The position numbers were made by a program, and so were the translations under genes. The notes beneath the pieces were generated by a model. That model was not told the DNA's origin and did no database searches. It saw only the letters and a program-made list of their open reading frames with translations. Source: Methanofollis sp. UBA420 (GTDB lineage Archaea; Halobacteriota; Methanomicrobia; Methanomicrobiales; Methanofollaceae). From it: a DNA stretch of 64,000 nt. This document shows, one piece after another, positions 8,731 through 17,593 of the stretch (position 1 is its first letter; each line of letters begins with the position of its first letter). Where the stretch lies: positions 810,067 to 874,066 of the forward strand of contig NZ_DAGX01000002.1 in assembly GCF_002498315.1 (NCBI RefSeq), in the 5' to 3' direction.

Positions 8731-9327
8731 CTATCGCCGTGACCCGGCCCGCCGCCTGATCTCGGCGGCGACAAAGTCCAGCACCGCCTCTTTTTCGAGC
8801 ATCGCATCGACGAGGACGAAGCGTTCGGGCTCGGCCTCCGCAAACTGGAGATAGTTTGCCTGGACGGCGGCGAGAACCGCAGCCTCCTCGAAGTGCTCCT
8901 TGTGCTCCTTGAGCCGCGTGACCGCCGCCTCCACCGGGAGGACGCAGAGGAAGGTGAGATCGGGGACGACGGTGAAGGGGGCGTGGACGGCCCGCAGCCA
9001 TCCTTCGGGGTCGGGCATCGTCCCCTGCAGTGTCACCGCCTGGTACGCGTACCGGGAGTCCGAGTACCTGTCGGAGATGACAATTTTCCCCTCCTCAAGG
9101 GCCGGCCTGACGACATGGGTGAGGTGGGCGGCATGGTCGGCGACAAAGAGGAGGCACTCGGTGACGGGGTCGCGGTTCTCGGCGATCGCGCGCCGCACCG
9201 CCTCGCCCACCCAGGTGGCGCCGGGCTCGCGGGTGACCACGGGACCGAGGTCGGCAAGGGCGCCGGCAAGGCCGGCGACGAGCGTGCTCTTCCCGCTCCC
9301 GTCGATCCCCTCGACGGTCACGAGCAT
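8731..9327 (-). CDS. tmk: Thymidylate kinase
   Basis: A 198-residue dTMP kinase making dTDP for DNA synthesis. The P-loop GIDGSGKST begins near residue 7, the DRx motif is SDRYSDSRYAYQ, and REPGATWVGEAVR is the substrate-binding region. Start ATG 9327 is preferred over a longer reading from 9348 because GGAGG lies at the right spacing and the family begins M-x-V-T-x-E-G-I-D-G. It overlaps the end of the upstream HisA/HisF-related gene by 10 nt, so the two are co-transcribed. Confidence 0.95.
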   Translation of the reverse strand: MLVTVEGIDGSGKSTLVAGLAGALADLGPVVTREPGATWVGEAVRRAIAENRDPVTECLLFVADHAAHLTHVVRPALEEGKIVISDRYSDSRYAYQAVTLQGTMPDPEGWLRAVHAPFTVVPDLTFLCVLPVEAAVTRLKEHKEHFEEAAVLAAVQANYLQFAEAEPERFVLVDAMLEKEAVLDFVAAEIRRRAGSRR

Positions 9328-9983
9328 GTCCGCCCCTCCTCCACCCATGCGCGGGGGATCGTCCCCCTGTGCACGCCCGTTGCCACGATGGCGCCGTCGA
9401 ACCCCGCGCCCTCAATGACGTCGAGGTCGCGCACCCCGGCGACGCCCCCGCCCCAGAGGAGGCGGCCCGGATAGGCGGCCCGGATCTCTTCGAGGTCGGC
9501 AGGCAGGCCGCAGCCCGTCCCGACGCCCCCGACATTCAGAAGGATGCACCCGGCAAAGGGGAGGTCAGCTGCCCTCTTCAGCACGGCGACCGGGGCCTCT
9601 CCCGACGGGATCACCAGCCCGCCCTTCACGTCGACAGAGAGGAAAGAGCCAGGATAACGTGCGAGGTCCTCCCCTGCAGTCTCTGTCCCGACGACATTGA
9701 CGACGCCGCCCATCAGGTCGGCCGGGCCGCGGCACCCCCTGTCGACATAGCACCGATCCACCATATCGGCAAGACGCCGGATCACATTTTCGTGATCGCC
9801 AACGCCCTCGATACGGTCAAGGTCCGCGATATAGAGGTACTTCGGTGCGAGGTCCTCGCAGTAGGCGACAGGCTCGGCCGAGCGCGCCAGACCCCATGTG
9901 AGAGGGGCATAGGTCTCCCGCTCCCCCTTCGCCCCATGGACGACAGAACCGCCTTTCAGGTCCATTGCAAGAATACATTCCAT
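9318..9983 (-). CDS. HisA/HisF-related TIM-barrel protein of methanogens
   Basis: A 221-residue half-barrel-type protein like the methanogen hisA/hisF-related family (TIGR00734-like): N-terminal ILAMDLKGGSVVHG, central YIADLDRIEG, and C-terminal LLWGGGVAGVRDL. It is too divergent to be called histidine HisA. It is divergent from mfnB, and the association with methanofuran biosynthesis is an inference from this neighbourhood. ATG 9983 fits a leaderless transcript because TTTAATCC lies about 27 nt upstream; ATG 10019 is an alternative. Confidence 0.8.
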   Translation of the reverse strand: MECILAMDLKGGSVVHGAKGERETYAPLTWGLARSAEPVAYCEDLAPKYLYIADLDRIEGVGDHENVIRRLADMVDRCYVDRGCRGPADLMGGVVNVVGTETAGEDLARYPGSFLSVDVKGGLVIPSGEAPVAVLKRAADLPFAGCILLNVGGVGTGCGLPADLEEIRAAYPGRLLWGGGVAGVRDLDVIEGAGFDGAIVATGVHRGTIPRAWVEEGRTCS

Positions 9984-10027
9984 GACTTCAACGCAATCAC
10001 TATTAGGATTAAAGATCATTAATTCCT

Positions 10028-10714
10028 ATGCGATTATTGGTCAGCCCTAGCAGTATTGAGGAGGCCCAATCCGCACTCGCAGCCGACATCATCGACGTGA
10101 AAAAACCGTCCGAAGGATCGCTCGGCGCCAACTTCCCCTGGGTGATCCGGGGGATCAAGGAGATGGCGGAAAAACCGGTCAGTGCTGCCATAGGCGATTT
10201 TGATTACAAACCTGGAGGCGCAGCCCTTGCAGCATACGGGGCTGCGTGCGCTGGTGCTGACTATATCAAGGTCGGGCTCATGTTCGACGGCAGGGATAAA
10301 GCCTACGAACTGAGCAGGGCCGTTGTGAAAGCAGTTAAGGACGAATTCCCGGAGAAAACCGTCGTTATCGCCGCATATTCCGATTACGAGAGGCTCGGCA
10401 CGATCTCTCCCTTCGTCGCCGCCGAAGCGGCAGCCGAAGCAGGCGCCGACGTCGCCATGATCGACACCGGCAGGAAAGACGGAAAGAGCACCTTCTCGTT
10501 CATGGATGCGGACGCCCTTGCCACCTTTACCGAACAGAACCGCAGCCTCGGGGTGGCGACGGCCCTTGCAGGTTCGCTGAAATTTGAAGACCTCACCACC
10601 CTCAAGACCATCGACCCCGAGATCATCGGGGTGCGCGGCATGGTCTGCGGCGGTGACCGGACCGATGCCATCCGCCCTGAACTGGTGGAAAAGGCACTTG
10701 CCATGATCAGGTGA
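10028..10714 (+). CDS. mfnB: (5-formylfuran-3-yl)methyl phosphate synthase
   Basis: A 228-residue protein of the MfnB (DUF556) family, which condenses two glyceraldehyde-3-phosphate molecules to the furan precursor of methanofuran, the C1 carrier of the first step of methanogenesis. The signature DVKKPSEGSLGANFPWVI near residues 24-41 holds the Schiff-base lysine, and GADYIKVG holds a second lysine. Start ATG 10028 is about 25 nt after CTATTAGG, consistent with leaderless transcription. Its TGA overlaps the guaB start, so guaB is translationally coupled. Confidence 0.95.
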   Translation: MRLLVSPSSIEEAQSALAADIIDVKKPSEGSLGANFPWVIRGIKEMAEKPVSAAIGDFDYKPGGAALAAYGAACAGADYIKVGLMFDGRDKAYELSRAVVKAVKDEFPEKTVVIAAYSDYERLGTISPFVAAEAAAEAGADVAMIDTGRKDGKSTFSFMDADALATFTEQNRSLGVATALAGSLKFEDLTTLKTIDPEIIGVRGMVCGGDRTDAIRPELVEKALAMIR

Positions 10715-12186
10715 GCATGATGTATGCCGAAAAACTGAACGTGCCCACGGCCCTCACCTTCGACGACGTCCTCCTTGTCCCGGCGGCGTCCCTTGTCGAA
10801 CCGAGCGAGGCCGATGTCCACGCAATCTTCTCGAAGAACATTCCCCTGAATATCCCGATCGTCTCGTCCGCGATGGACACGGTGACCGAGTCGGAGATGG
10901 CCATCGCCCTTGCCCGCCTCGGCGGCATCGGCGTGATCCACCGGAACATGAAGCCTGAGCGGGAAGTGGAGATGGTCAGCCGGGTGAAGCGTGCGGAAGA
11001 TCTGATCGAGCGCGAGGTGCTCTCTGTCGGGCCTGACGCCACCCTCTCCGAGGTGGAGGAACTGATGAACAAGCACGGCATCGGCGGGGTGCCGGTCATC
11101 GAGAAGAACCACCTTGTCGGGATCATCTCGCGCCGCGACATCAGGGCGATCGTCCACCGCCGGGGCAAAGAGGCGGTCCGCTCGATCATGACGACGGCGC
11201 CGATCACGGCCCGCGAGGACGTCACCGCCGAAACGGCGCTGGAGACGATGTACTCGAGCAAGGTCGAGCGCCTGCCGGTCACCAACGGCGACGGGAGACT
11301 GCTCGGCATCATCACGATGCAGGACATCCTGGAGAAGCGCGCCTATCCCCTGGCAAACAGGGACGCGGACGGGAGCCTCAGGGTCGCCGCGGCTGTCGGC
11401 CCCTTCGACTTCGAGAGGGCGATGATGCTCGACGAGGCCGGGGTGGACGCGATCGTGGTGGACTGCGCCCACGGCCATAACCTCCATGTGGTGAAGGCGG
11501 TGCGCGAGATCAAGGCGAGCGCAAAGGCCGACATCGTCGCGGGGAACATCGCCACTGCGGCGGCGGCCTCCGAACTCTCCGACACCGTCGACGGCCTCAA
11601 GGTCGGGATCGGGCCGGGCTCGATCTGCACGACCAGGATCGTGGCAGGCGTCGGTGTCCCGCAGGTCTCGGCGATCAGCAGCGTCGCCGACGTGGCAGGG
11701 CCTCTCGGCATCCCGGTCATCGCGGACGGCGGCGTCCGGTACTCGGGCGATATCGCCAAGGCGATCGCCGCGGGCGCAAACTGCGTGATGATGGGCAGTC
11801 TTCTTGCCGGGACAGACGAGGCACCGGGTCGTGTGATCGCCATGCAGGGCCGGAAGTACAAGCAGTACCGCGGTATGGGGTCACTCGGCGTCATGAGCGG
11901 CGGCGAGTCCTCGGACCGGTACTTCCAGAAGAAGGGGATAGGCAGGACCAAGTACGTCCCCGAGGGCGTGGAAGGGGCGATCCCCTATGTCGGGAATGTC
12001 TCCGATGTCGTGTACCAGCTCGTCGGCGGCCTCAAGTCGGCGATGGGCTACACGGGGTCGGCGACGATCGAGGACCTCAGGACGAAGGGGATGTTTGTCA
12101 GGATCACGGCGGCCGGGATGGGCGAGTCCCACCCGCACAACATCCTCATCACCGACGAGGCCCCGAACTACCGGCTGATGAGCTGA
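10711..12186 (+). CDS. guaB: Inosine-5'-monophosphate dehydrogenase
   Basis: A 491-residue enzyme oxidising IMP to XMP, the first committed step to GMP. The barrel opens with ALTFDDVLLVPA, the catalytic cysteine is Cys306 in GPGSICTTR, and two CBS domains sit between about residues 95 and 210. The active-site flap region GSLGVMSGGESSDRYF is present. GTG 10711 overlaps the mfnB stop; ATG 10717 or 10720 are possible starts too. Pairing with mfnB probably reflects co-transcription rather than a pathway link. Confidence 0.97.
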   Translation: MSMMYAEKLNVPTALTFDDVLLVPAASLVEPSEADVHAIFSKNIPLNIPIVSSAMDTVTESEMAIALARLGGIGVIHRNMKPEREVEMVSRVKRAEDLIEREVLSVGPDATLSEVEELMNKHGIGGVPVIEKNHLVGIISRRDIRAIVHRRGKEAVRSIMTTAPITAREDVTAETALETMYSSKVERLPVTNGDGRLLGIITMQDILEKRAYPLANRDADGSLRVAAAVGPFDFERAMMLDEAGVDAIVVDCAHGHNLHVVKAVREIKASAKADIVAGNIATAAAASELSDTVDGLKVGIGPGSICTTRIVAGVGVPQVSAISSVADVAGPLGIPVIADGGVRYSGDIAKAIAAGANCVMMGSLLAGTDEAPGRVIAMQGRKYKQYRGMGSLGVMSGGESSDRYFQKKGIGRTKYVPEGVEGAIPYVGNVSDVVYQLVGGLKSAMGYTGSATIEDLRTKGMFVRITAAGMGESHPHNILITDEAPNYRLMS

Positions 12187-12197
12187 TATCATCCCCA

Positions 12198-12206
12198 TTT
12201 ATATTT
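12198..12206 (+). promoter_or_regulatory. TATA box of the ArsR-type regulator
   Basis: TTTATATTT lies 25-33 nt upstream of ATG 12231, the spacing of a leaderless archaeal promoter. Confidence 0.55.
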
Positions 12207-12230
12207 TATGAACACTAACATCTGGTAAGG

Positions 12231-12863
12231 ATGCTCGATAACGGTGAAGTCTCCCGCCTCCTTGATATCCTCGGGAACAGGAACAGGAGGCGGATCATCG
12301 ATCTTCTCAGGCTTAAGCCCTGCTTTGTCACCGAGATCTCGGACAAACTGATGATCTCGCCGAAGGCGGTGATCGAACATCTGCAGATGATGGAGCAGGA
12401 GGAGATCCTCTCTTCGTTCCACGACGACCGTCGGCGGAAGTATTATTGTCTGGTACGTGAGATCAGGGTCGATGTCAGGCTTGAGGGGAACGAGACGGGC
12501 CCTTTTCCCCGGCCAGGAGAGAGCAGGGGGGCGAAATATCTCACCGCACTCTTCATGCTCACCAGGATGCTCCGCACGCGGGACAGTCTCATCGCAAACC
12601 TCGAAGAGATCGAGCGGGACATCGAGGTCAAGATGAATGATGTGGTGAAGTACAGCAGGGAGATCCTCTCGAACGAGACCGAGATGGACCTGGTGCTGGC
12701 CCTTGCCCACTGTACCCTCACCCTGCAGGATCTCGAAGAGTACACCGGTCTCGAAGCCGAACCGGTGGAAGCGATGCTCGAAGACCTTATCGGAAAAGGG
12801 ATCGTGGAACAGAACGGGAAAGAGTATATGCTGCGTGTTTCCTATGCCGAACAACCCTTATGA
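12231..12863 (+). CDS. ArsR-type winged-helix transcriptional regulator
   Basis: A 210-residue protein with an N-terminal winged helix-turn-helix (residues about 8-75: LLDILGNRNRRRIIDLLRLK, then ISDKLMISPKAVIEHLQMM) and an acidic helical C-terminal half of about 110 residues that may dimerise or sense a signal. No metal-binding Cys cluster is visible, so metal sensing is unlikely. It overlaps the downstream small heat-shock gene by 20 nt, suggesting it controls or is co-expressed with that chaperone. Confidence 0.85.
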   Translation: MLDNGEVSRLLDILGNRNRRRIIDLLRLKPCFVTEISDKLMISPKAVIEHLQMMEQEEILSSFHDDRRRKYYCLVREIRVDVRLEGNETGPFPRPGESRGAKYLTALFMLTRMLRTRDSLIANLEEIERDIEVKMNDVVKYSREILSNETEMDLVLALAHCTLTLQDLEEYTGLEAEPVEAMLEDLIGKGIVEQNGKEYMLRVSYAEQPL

Positions 12864-13233
12864 CGAAATTTTCAAGAGCCTGGCAAAGATCCTCGGCGAG
12901 ATGACGGCCGAAGGCGGCGAACCGCCGCGGATCATCGGGTGCACGATCATCGCCGGCGGCGGGGCGCCGCACCGGGAGGAGGAGATGCCCGAGGACGACG
13001 ACGGCATCGACTACGAGGTGGTCGAGGGCGAGGACTGCGTCTATGTCACGGCAGAGGTCCCGCCGGAGGCAGAGGTCGCGGCCGAGTTCGGGCCCCGCGA
13101 GGTGACGTTGACGGTCGGCGATGCGACGGAGACGATTGACCTGGAGGCCGACATCGACGGGGAAGGGAGTTCGTACTCGGTCAACAACGGCATCCTCGAC
13201 GTCGTCTGCAGGAAGGCCGGGAAAACGGCCTGA
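12844..13233 (+). CDS. Hsp20/alpha-crystallin family small chaperone
   Basis: A 129-residue protein whose C-terminal half has the alpha-crystallin beta-sandwich pattern (DCVYVTAEVPPEAEVAAEF, then VTLTVGDATETIDL and NGILDVVCRK). The N-terminal part PNNPYDEIFKSLAKILGEM resembles archaeal Hsp20-like proteins that bind unfolded proteins. ATG 12844 starts inside the upstream regulator; no Shine-Dalgarno is seen, so translation is probably coupled. An oligo-T tract follows the stop. Confidence 0.75.
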   Translation: MPNNPYDEIFKSLAKILGEMTAEGGEPPRIIGCTIIAGGGAPHREEEMPEDDDGIDYEVVEGEDCVYVTAEVPPEAEVAAEFGPREVTLTVGDATETIDLEADIDGEGSSYSVNNGILDVVCRKAGKTA

Positions 13234-13236
13234 AAC

Positions 13237-13254
13237 TTTTTTTATTTTTTTATT
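13237..13254 (+). terminator. T-rich terminator
   Basis: A T7-A-T7-type tract starts 4 nt after the Hsp20 stop codon. Confidence 0.55.
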
Positions 13255-13289
13255 CTGGGAGAGGGTCCGCTTTTTCAAAGAGGGTACCG

Positions 13290-13880
13290 GGGGACGGGCT
13301 CGAAAGTCACAAACGTTCGTGTCTCCATTCTGTCATCCTCTGAATTAGGATCAGACGGGGAAAGCAGGACAGGACATCTTGAGAGGGAGATTGCCATCTA
13401 CCCTCTATCCTGTACCGGGGGAAACGAGCGTTAGGGAATTCGAGAAATACGGGAAAATCGAAGATTTTCCTGTTCTGGCAAATCTATGCTTTGTCGTTGA
13501 CCGAAGGTTTTCGCTGACGGGGGCTGCGAGCGTCAGCGAGCATGAGAAAAACGTAGTTTTTCGAGCGGTAGTCCCCCGGACAAGATGACGATCCACCGCC
13601 TTCCCAATACCGCCCACCAGGGGACTACGCCCCCAGACCTCGAAAATCAAAGATTTTCCCGACTCCCTTCGGTCGTCCCCGCTCAGGATTGGACCGGGGA
13701 AGACAGAGCAGTAGATCCTCTGGAAAGAATACCAATCCCCCTCGACCCTAATGGCGGGTGCGAATGAAGTGAGTTAGAGAACACAGGATATGGAAATATC
13801 CTGTTAGGGCAGATCTCCGACCTGCCAAGGGTCAAAGACCTTCGAGCGGCAGCTCCCCGGCAAGGACGGCGGCACACCAA
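13290..13880. repeat. Mosaic small-hairpin repeat, copy 2
   Basis: The 686-base gap 13234-13919 holds no credible gene. Hairpins: 13452-13470 (GGAAAATC, loop GAA), 13546-13562 (GAAAAAC, loop GTA), 13642-13658 (GAAAATC, loop AAA), 13784-13803 (CAGGATAT, loop GGAA) and an imperfect one at 13808-13826 (GGCAGATC, loop TCC). Shared motifs: CTGTTC or CTGTTA linkers after the first stem, GCGAGCGTTAG-like words, CGACTCCCTTCGGTCG (13660-13675), ATTGGACCGGGGAAGA (13687-13702), and GGGGACTACGCCCCC (13620-13634). Confidence 0.8.
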
Positions 13881-13919
13881 CCGTCACCTCTATGTCATCA
13901 GGCGCCCCATCACCTCCCG

Positions 13920-14840
13920 ATGAAATATATCGTCACCGGCGGCGCAGGATTTATCGGCTCCCATATCGCCGAGGCACTCAGAGACAGGCACGAGGTCGTC
14001 GTCATCGACGACTTCTCGACAGGCCACCCTGAGAACCTCAGGGGTTTCGACGTCACTCTCGTGGAAGGGAGCGTGGCCGACCTCCCCCTCCTGCAGGAGA
14101 TATTCGCCGGTGCCGACGGCGTCTTCCACCAGGCGGCGATCGCCTCGGTGCCGAAGTCTGTCGCCGACCCCCTCGCCACCCACGAGGCGAACCTCACCGG
14201 CACCCTGAACGTCCTCCTCGCGGCACGGGACGCCGGCGTGCGGAAGGTGGTCCTCGCCTCCTCCTCTGCCGTCTACGGCGAGAGCCCCGAACTCCCGAAG
14301 AGAGAGGGGATGCTCCCCGAACCCCTCTCGCCATACGCCGTCTCCAAACTTGCGGGCGAACACTATGCCGCCTCCTTCTCGCGGCTGTACGGCCTGCAGG
14401 CCGTCTGCCTGCGGTACTTCAACGTCTTCGGCCCGCGGCAGGACCCCTCCTCCCCGTACTCGGGGGTGATCTCAATCTTTGCAGACCGCATTCTCGCGGG
14501 CAAACCGATCACCATCTATGGCGACGGCGAGCAGACGCGGGACTTCGTCTATGTCGCCGACGTCGTCAGGGCCAACCTCCGCGCCATGGAGGGCGGCGCC
14601 GAAGGAGTCTTCAACATCGCCCGCGGCCGCACGACCACCCTGAACGCCCTTGCAGAGACGATGATGCGGGCCGCGGGCAGGACGGTGGAGGTCAGGCACG
14701 CGGAGGCGCGGGCAGGCGATATCAGGCACTCGTGCGCCGACATCGAACGGGCGCGGGAGATCCTCGGGTGGGCGCCCGAGTGGGGGCTTGAGGACGGCCT
14801 TGCCCGGACGATCCGGGCGGCAGGCCCTCAGCGGTTGTGA
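13920..14840 (+). CDS. NAD-dependent nucleotide-sugar epimerase/dehydratase
   Basis: A 306-residue short-chain dehydrogenase of the extended GalE-like class. The NAD motif GGAGFIGSH is at residues 7-15, the catalytic SSSAVYG serine region near residues 118-124, and the YAVSK motif near residues 140-144. It probably interconverts or dehydrates a UDP-sugar for surface glycans; the exact sugar cannot be read from sequence. It ends 13 nt inside the end of the convergent CapA-like gene. Confidence 0.88.
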   Translation: MKYIVTGGAGFIGSHIAEALRDRHEVVVIDDFSTGHPENLRGFDVTLVEGSVADLPLLQEIFAGADGVFHQAAIASVPKSVADPLATHEANLTGTLNVLLAARDAGVRKVVLASSSAVYGESPELPKREGMLPEPLSPYAVSKLAGEHYAASFSRLYGLQAVCLRYFNVFGPRQDPSSPYSGVISIFADRILAGKPITIYGDGEQTRDFVYVADVVRANLRAMEGGAEGVFNIARGRTTTLNALAETMMRAAGRTVEVRHAEARAGDIRHSCADIERAREILGWAPEWGLEDGLARTIRAAGPQRL

Positions 14841-16009
14841 CCGGCCTTCTCCCTGATGAGGTGGCGGATCGCGCCGAAAAAGAAGGGCCGCAGGCTTTCG
14901 TGCCTCAGGTCAGACACCACCGTCCTGATCGCCGCCGCGGGGACGCTGCCCATCCCCCTCTCCCGCATCTTCCTGAAGACCGCACCTTTTTCGATCGAGT
15001 TCCCGTTCCCACCCGTCTGCCCTGCGGCCGCCGAGGACCGGGAGACATTCGGGAAGCGGTTCGTGCAGTAGACCCTGAACGCGTCCTTATACCACGCCTG
15101 CCTGTACTGCTCCTCCGAGTCGAAGACCTGCAGGTGCCGCCGGAAACACTCCTGCCTCTCTTCGTCGTTCGCCATGACGATCAGCCTCTTCTCCAGGTCG
15201 ATATGGTAGTAATACCGGGTGAGGGCGATCTCGCCGCCGTCCTCGATCTCCACCCCGAGACAGTACGAGTCGCAGGTGTACGAGACATTGTGGTGGGTCG
15301 GGACGTCGAAACAGAAGTTTCCAAGGCCATAGACGATGGTCCGCCCGTCGACTGTCTCGATGCCCTGTGGGGCATGGGCATGGTGGCCGATGACCAGGTC
15401 GGCCCCGGCACGGGCGATCTCGTGGAAAAAAGCCCGTCTTTTCGGTTCGGGGACGATATTGTACTCGGTCCCGCCATGGTAGTTGTAGATGACCGCGTCG
15501 GGGTCTTCGGTCTCCCTGACTTCCCTGATCAGGGCACGGATCTTTTTGAGGTCGAAATAATAGGGGGCCGGCGTCCTCCCGTCCCACATGGGGCCCTCCC
15601 GGTGGCAGGAGGCGATGAGGGCGACCTTCGTCCCGCCATGCCCGACCATGAGATATTCGGGATAACCGCCGAGGCCGTAGTGCCTGATGCCGCTCTCCTC
15701 CAGGTGCCTGACCGTCTCCTCGACACCAGCACGTCCGCTGTCCATGATATGGTTGTTTGCGAGGGTACAGATGCCGACATGTCTCTCCTTCAGGTACCCG
15801 GCCGTATTCAGGGGGGCCATCAGGTTGGCCCCGCCGCTCTCCTTCTGCCTGGGCGGGGCATCGGTGATGGGGTTTTCGAGGTTGATGTGGCAGACGTCCG
15901 CGTCACGGAAAAGGGCCCTGATCTGACTATCGAAGATCTCCTCCCCTGCCTGCACCTGATCAAAAAAAACGCCGCTTGCCGAGAAATCCCCCGTACATAC
16001 GATCCTCAT
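14828..16009 (-). CDS. CapA-family metallophosphoesterase-like protein
   Basis: A 393-residue protein of the CapA/PgsA family associated with poly-gamma-glutamate and capsule formation. Visible motifs are CTGDFSASG at the N-terminus, INLENPIT, TLANNHIMDSG and GHHAHAPQG, which provide the family metal ligands. ATG 16009 is chosen because a strong GGGGTGAT ribosome binding site sits just upstream; a GTG at 16018 overlaps that site. No signal peptide is evident, so a cytosolic enzyme is likely. The flippase gene lies 14 nt upstream. Confidence 0.88.
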   Translation of the reverse strand: MRIVCTGDFSASGVFFDQVQAGEEIFDSQIRALFRDADVCHINLENPITDAPPRQKESGGANLMAPLNTAGYLKERHVGICTLANNHIMDSGRAGVEETVRHLEESGIRHYGLGGYPEYLMVGHGGTKVALIASCHREGPMWDGRTPAPYYFDLKKIRALIREVRETEDPDAVIYNYHGGTEYNIVPEPKRRAFFHEIARAGADLVIGHHAHAPQGIETVDGRTIVYGLGNFCFDVPTHHNVSYTCDSYCLGVEIEDGGEIALTRYYYHIDLEKRLIVMANDEERQECFRRHLQVFDSEEQYRQAWYKDAFRVYCTNRFPNVSRSSAAAGQTGGNGNSIEKGAVFRKMRERGMGSVPAAAIRTVVSDLRHESLRPFFFGAIRHLIREKAGHNR

Positions 16010-16023
16010 GGATATCACCCCCC

Positions 16024-17493
16024 CTATCGTGACGACTGGTTAATGAATCTTTTTATCTCCTGATAAAATCCGGCAACCCACCCTTTCAAAAACGGATCCC
16101 GTACAACGACCCGTGCATAATAGACGAGGCTCACGACAAAGGCAATGGCAAGGAGGGCCAGGGCAGGCAGGGAGAGGAATTTGGCCGCGATCAGGGGCGC
16201 TGCAATCAGGAGGCCGACCGCGAGGTCGGCGCACCAGAGGTAGCACTCCCTGAGATAGTCCAGGCCCGCGAGTTTCAGGAGCCAGAGGTTCATAAAGGCG
16301 CAGAAGAACGCACCTGTCAGGGAGAAGAGGAGGATCGCGATGACCGGGTCCCCGGTCATGCCGCCGATGGTGAGGGAGACCACGCGGGACGCCAGGAGCA
16401 CCAGGTCGAAGACGAGGCCGGCCCCCTGCTTCTCAAGCACGCTGAAGATGGTCGTCAACGGCGACGAGACGAACATGAAAAAGATCCAGGGGACGAGGAG
16501 TTTGACATAGAAACCGGCCTCATACCACTGTGGGCCAAGGAAGAAGACGAACATTTCCTCGCCGATGAGGAGGAGGAGGAGCATGGGAAAGATGCTGATC
16601 GCGACAAGGCGCCTGTGGACCTCCTGCACGATGGGGCCGATCTTCCCGGTCTTTTTCCTCTCCTCGCTCGCCCTCTGGAAGAAGACCTGCGAGACCGCGG
16701 TGCCGACGAGGCCGAGGGGGAGACTCACCGTCTGGTATGCGAGGGAGTACAGCCCGACGATGGCCGGGGTGAAGAAGAAGGCGAGGAATATCGGGGAGAT
16801 CTGGCGGGAGACCTCGTTGGCCGCGGTCGACCAGGAGGTGAAGATCGGGAACTTCCTGTACCTGACGGCGAGTGCCCTGACCCTCGCCAGGGTGACTGAC
16901 GAAAGGAGGTGCCGATCCTTCCTGACCTCGCCAAGCATCAGGATATCGGCGGCGCCGTACCCGGCCACGGCCCCTCCGATGAGGCCGAGCGGAGAGGCCA
17001 CTCCGATGCCAGCCCCGATCTGCACCCCTTTGTTCACGAGGGAGTTCGCCACCCTGCCCCCTGCCACGGTGCCGAACTTCTCCCGCCTGGAGAGCCAGTA
17101 GTTCAGGACAAAGAAGAGGCCATTCAAGAGGACGAGGACCGGGATGAGACCGATATACCCGGCAAGGGCAGGGAAATTCAGGGCGGCCGCGATATTTTCG
17201 GCGAAGATGAGGAGGACCGCACCGCTGACGGCCGATGTCGCCACCACCAGGACGACGCTGAGGACAGCGAGGTTTGCAGCGTCTTCGTCCTCCCTCGGGA
17301 GCATGATGGCAAGGTGATAGGAGAAGCAGGAGATGATCGCGAGTATCCCGGCGATCGAGAGGAAGACCTGGAAGACCCCGAAGTCGTCAGGGGTGTACAG
17401 GCGGCTGATGACCGGGATGAGAAGGACGCCCGCCGCCTGGGCGATGACGCTGCCTGAGACAAGTTTCAGGACATTGGTGACAAAACGCGACAT
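16024..17493 (-). CDS. Oligosaccharide flippase (Wzx-like)
   Basis: A 489-residue membrane protein with about 12-14 helices; the N-terminus LVSGSVIAQAAGVLLIPVIS and YTPDDFGVFQVFLS are characteristic of polysaccharide biosynthesis/export flippases. It probably translocates lipid-linked glycans. Encoded directly upstream of the CapA-like gene on the same strand, it forms a likely three-gene unit with that gene and the acetyltransferase-like gene 100 nt further upstream. Confidence 0.9.
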   Translation of the reverse strand: MSRFVTNVLKLVSGSVIAQAAGVLLIPVISRLYTPDDFGVFQVFLSIAGILAIISCFSYHLAIMLPREDEDAANLAVLSVVLVVATSAVSGAVLLIFAENIAAALNFPALAGYIGLIPVLVLLNGLFFVLNYWLSRREKFGTVAGGRVANSLVNKGVQIGAGIGVASPLGLIGGAVAGYGAADILMLGEVRKDRHLLSSVTLARVRALAVRYRKFPIFTSWSTAANEVSRQISPIFLAFFFTPAIVGLYSLAYQTVSLPLGLVGTAVSQVFFQRASEERKKTGKIGPIVQEVHRRLVAISIFPMLLLLLIGEEMFVFFLGPQWYEAGFYVKLLVPWIFFMFVSSPLTTIFSVLEKQGAGLVFDLVLLASRVVSLTIGGMTGDPVIAILLFSLTGAFFCAFMNLWLLKLAGLDYLRECYLWCADLAVGLLIAAPLIAAKFLSLPALALLAIAFVVSLVYYARVVVRDPFLKGWVAGFYQEIKRFINQSSR

Positions 17494-17593
17494 GGGGTAT
17501 GGAGCATAGATTCAACTTGCTCTATATTATCCTTTGGATAGCCTGGCCCTCGATACGGTGGCATTCGGAAAATCAAAACCCGACATGAGGAGG

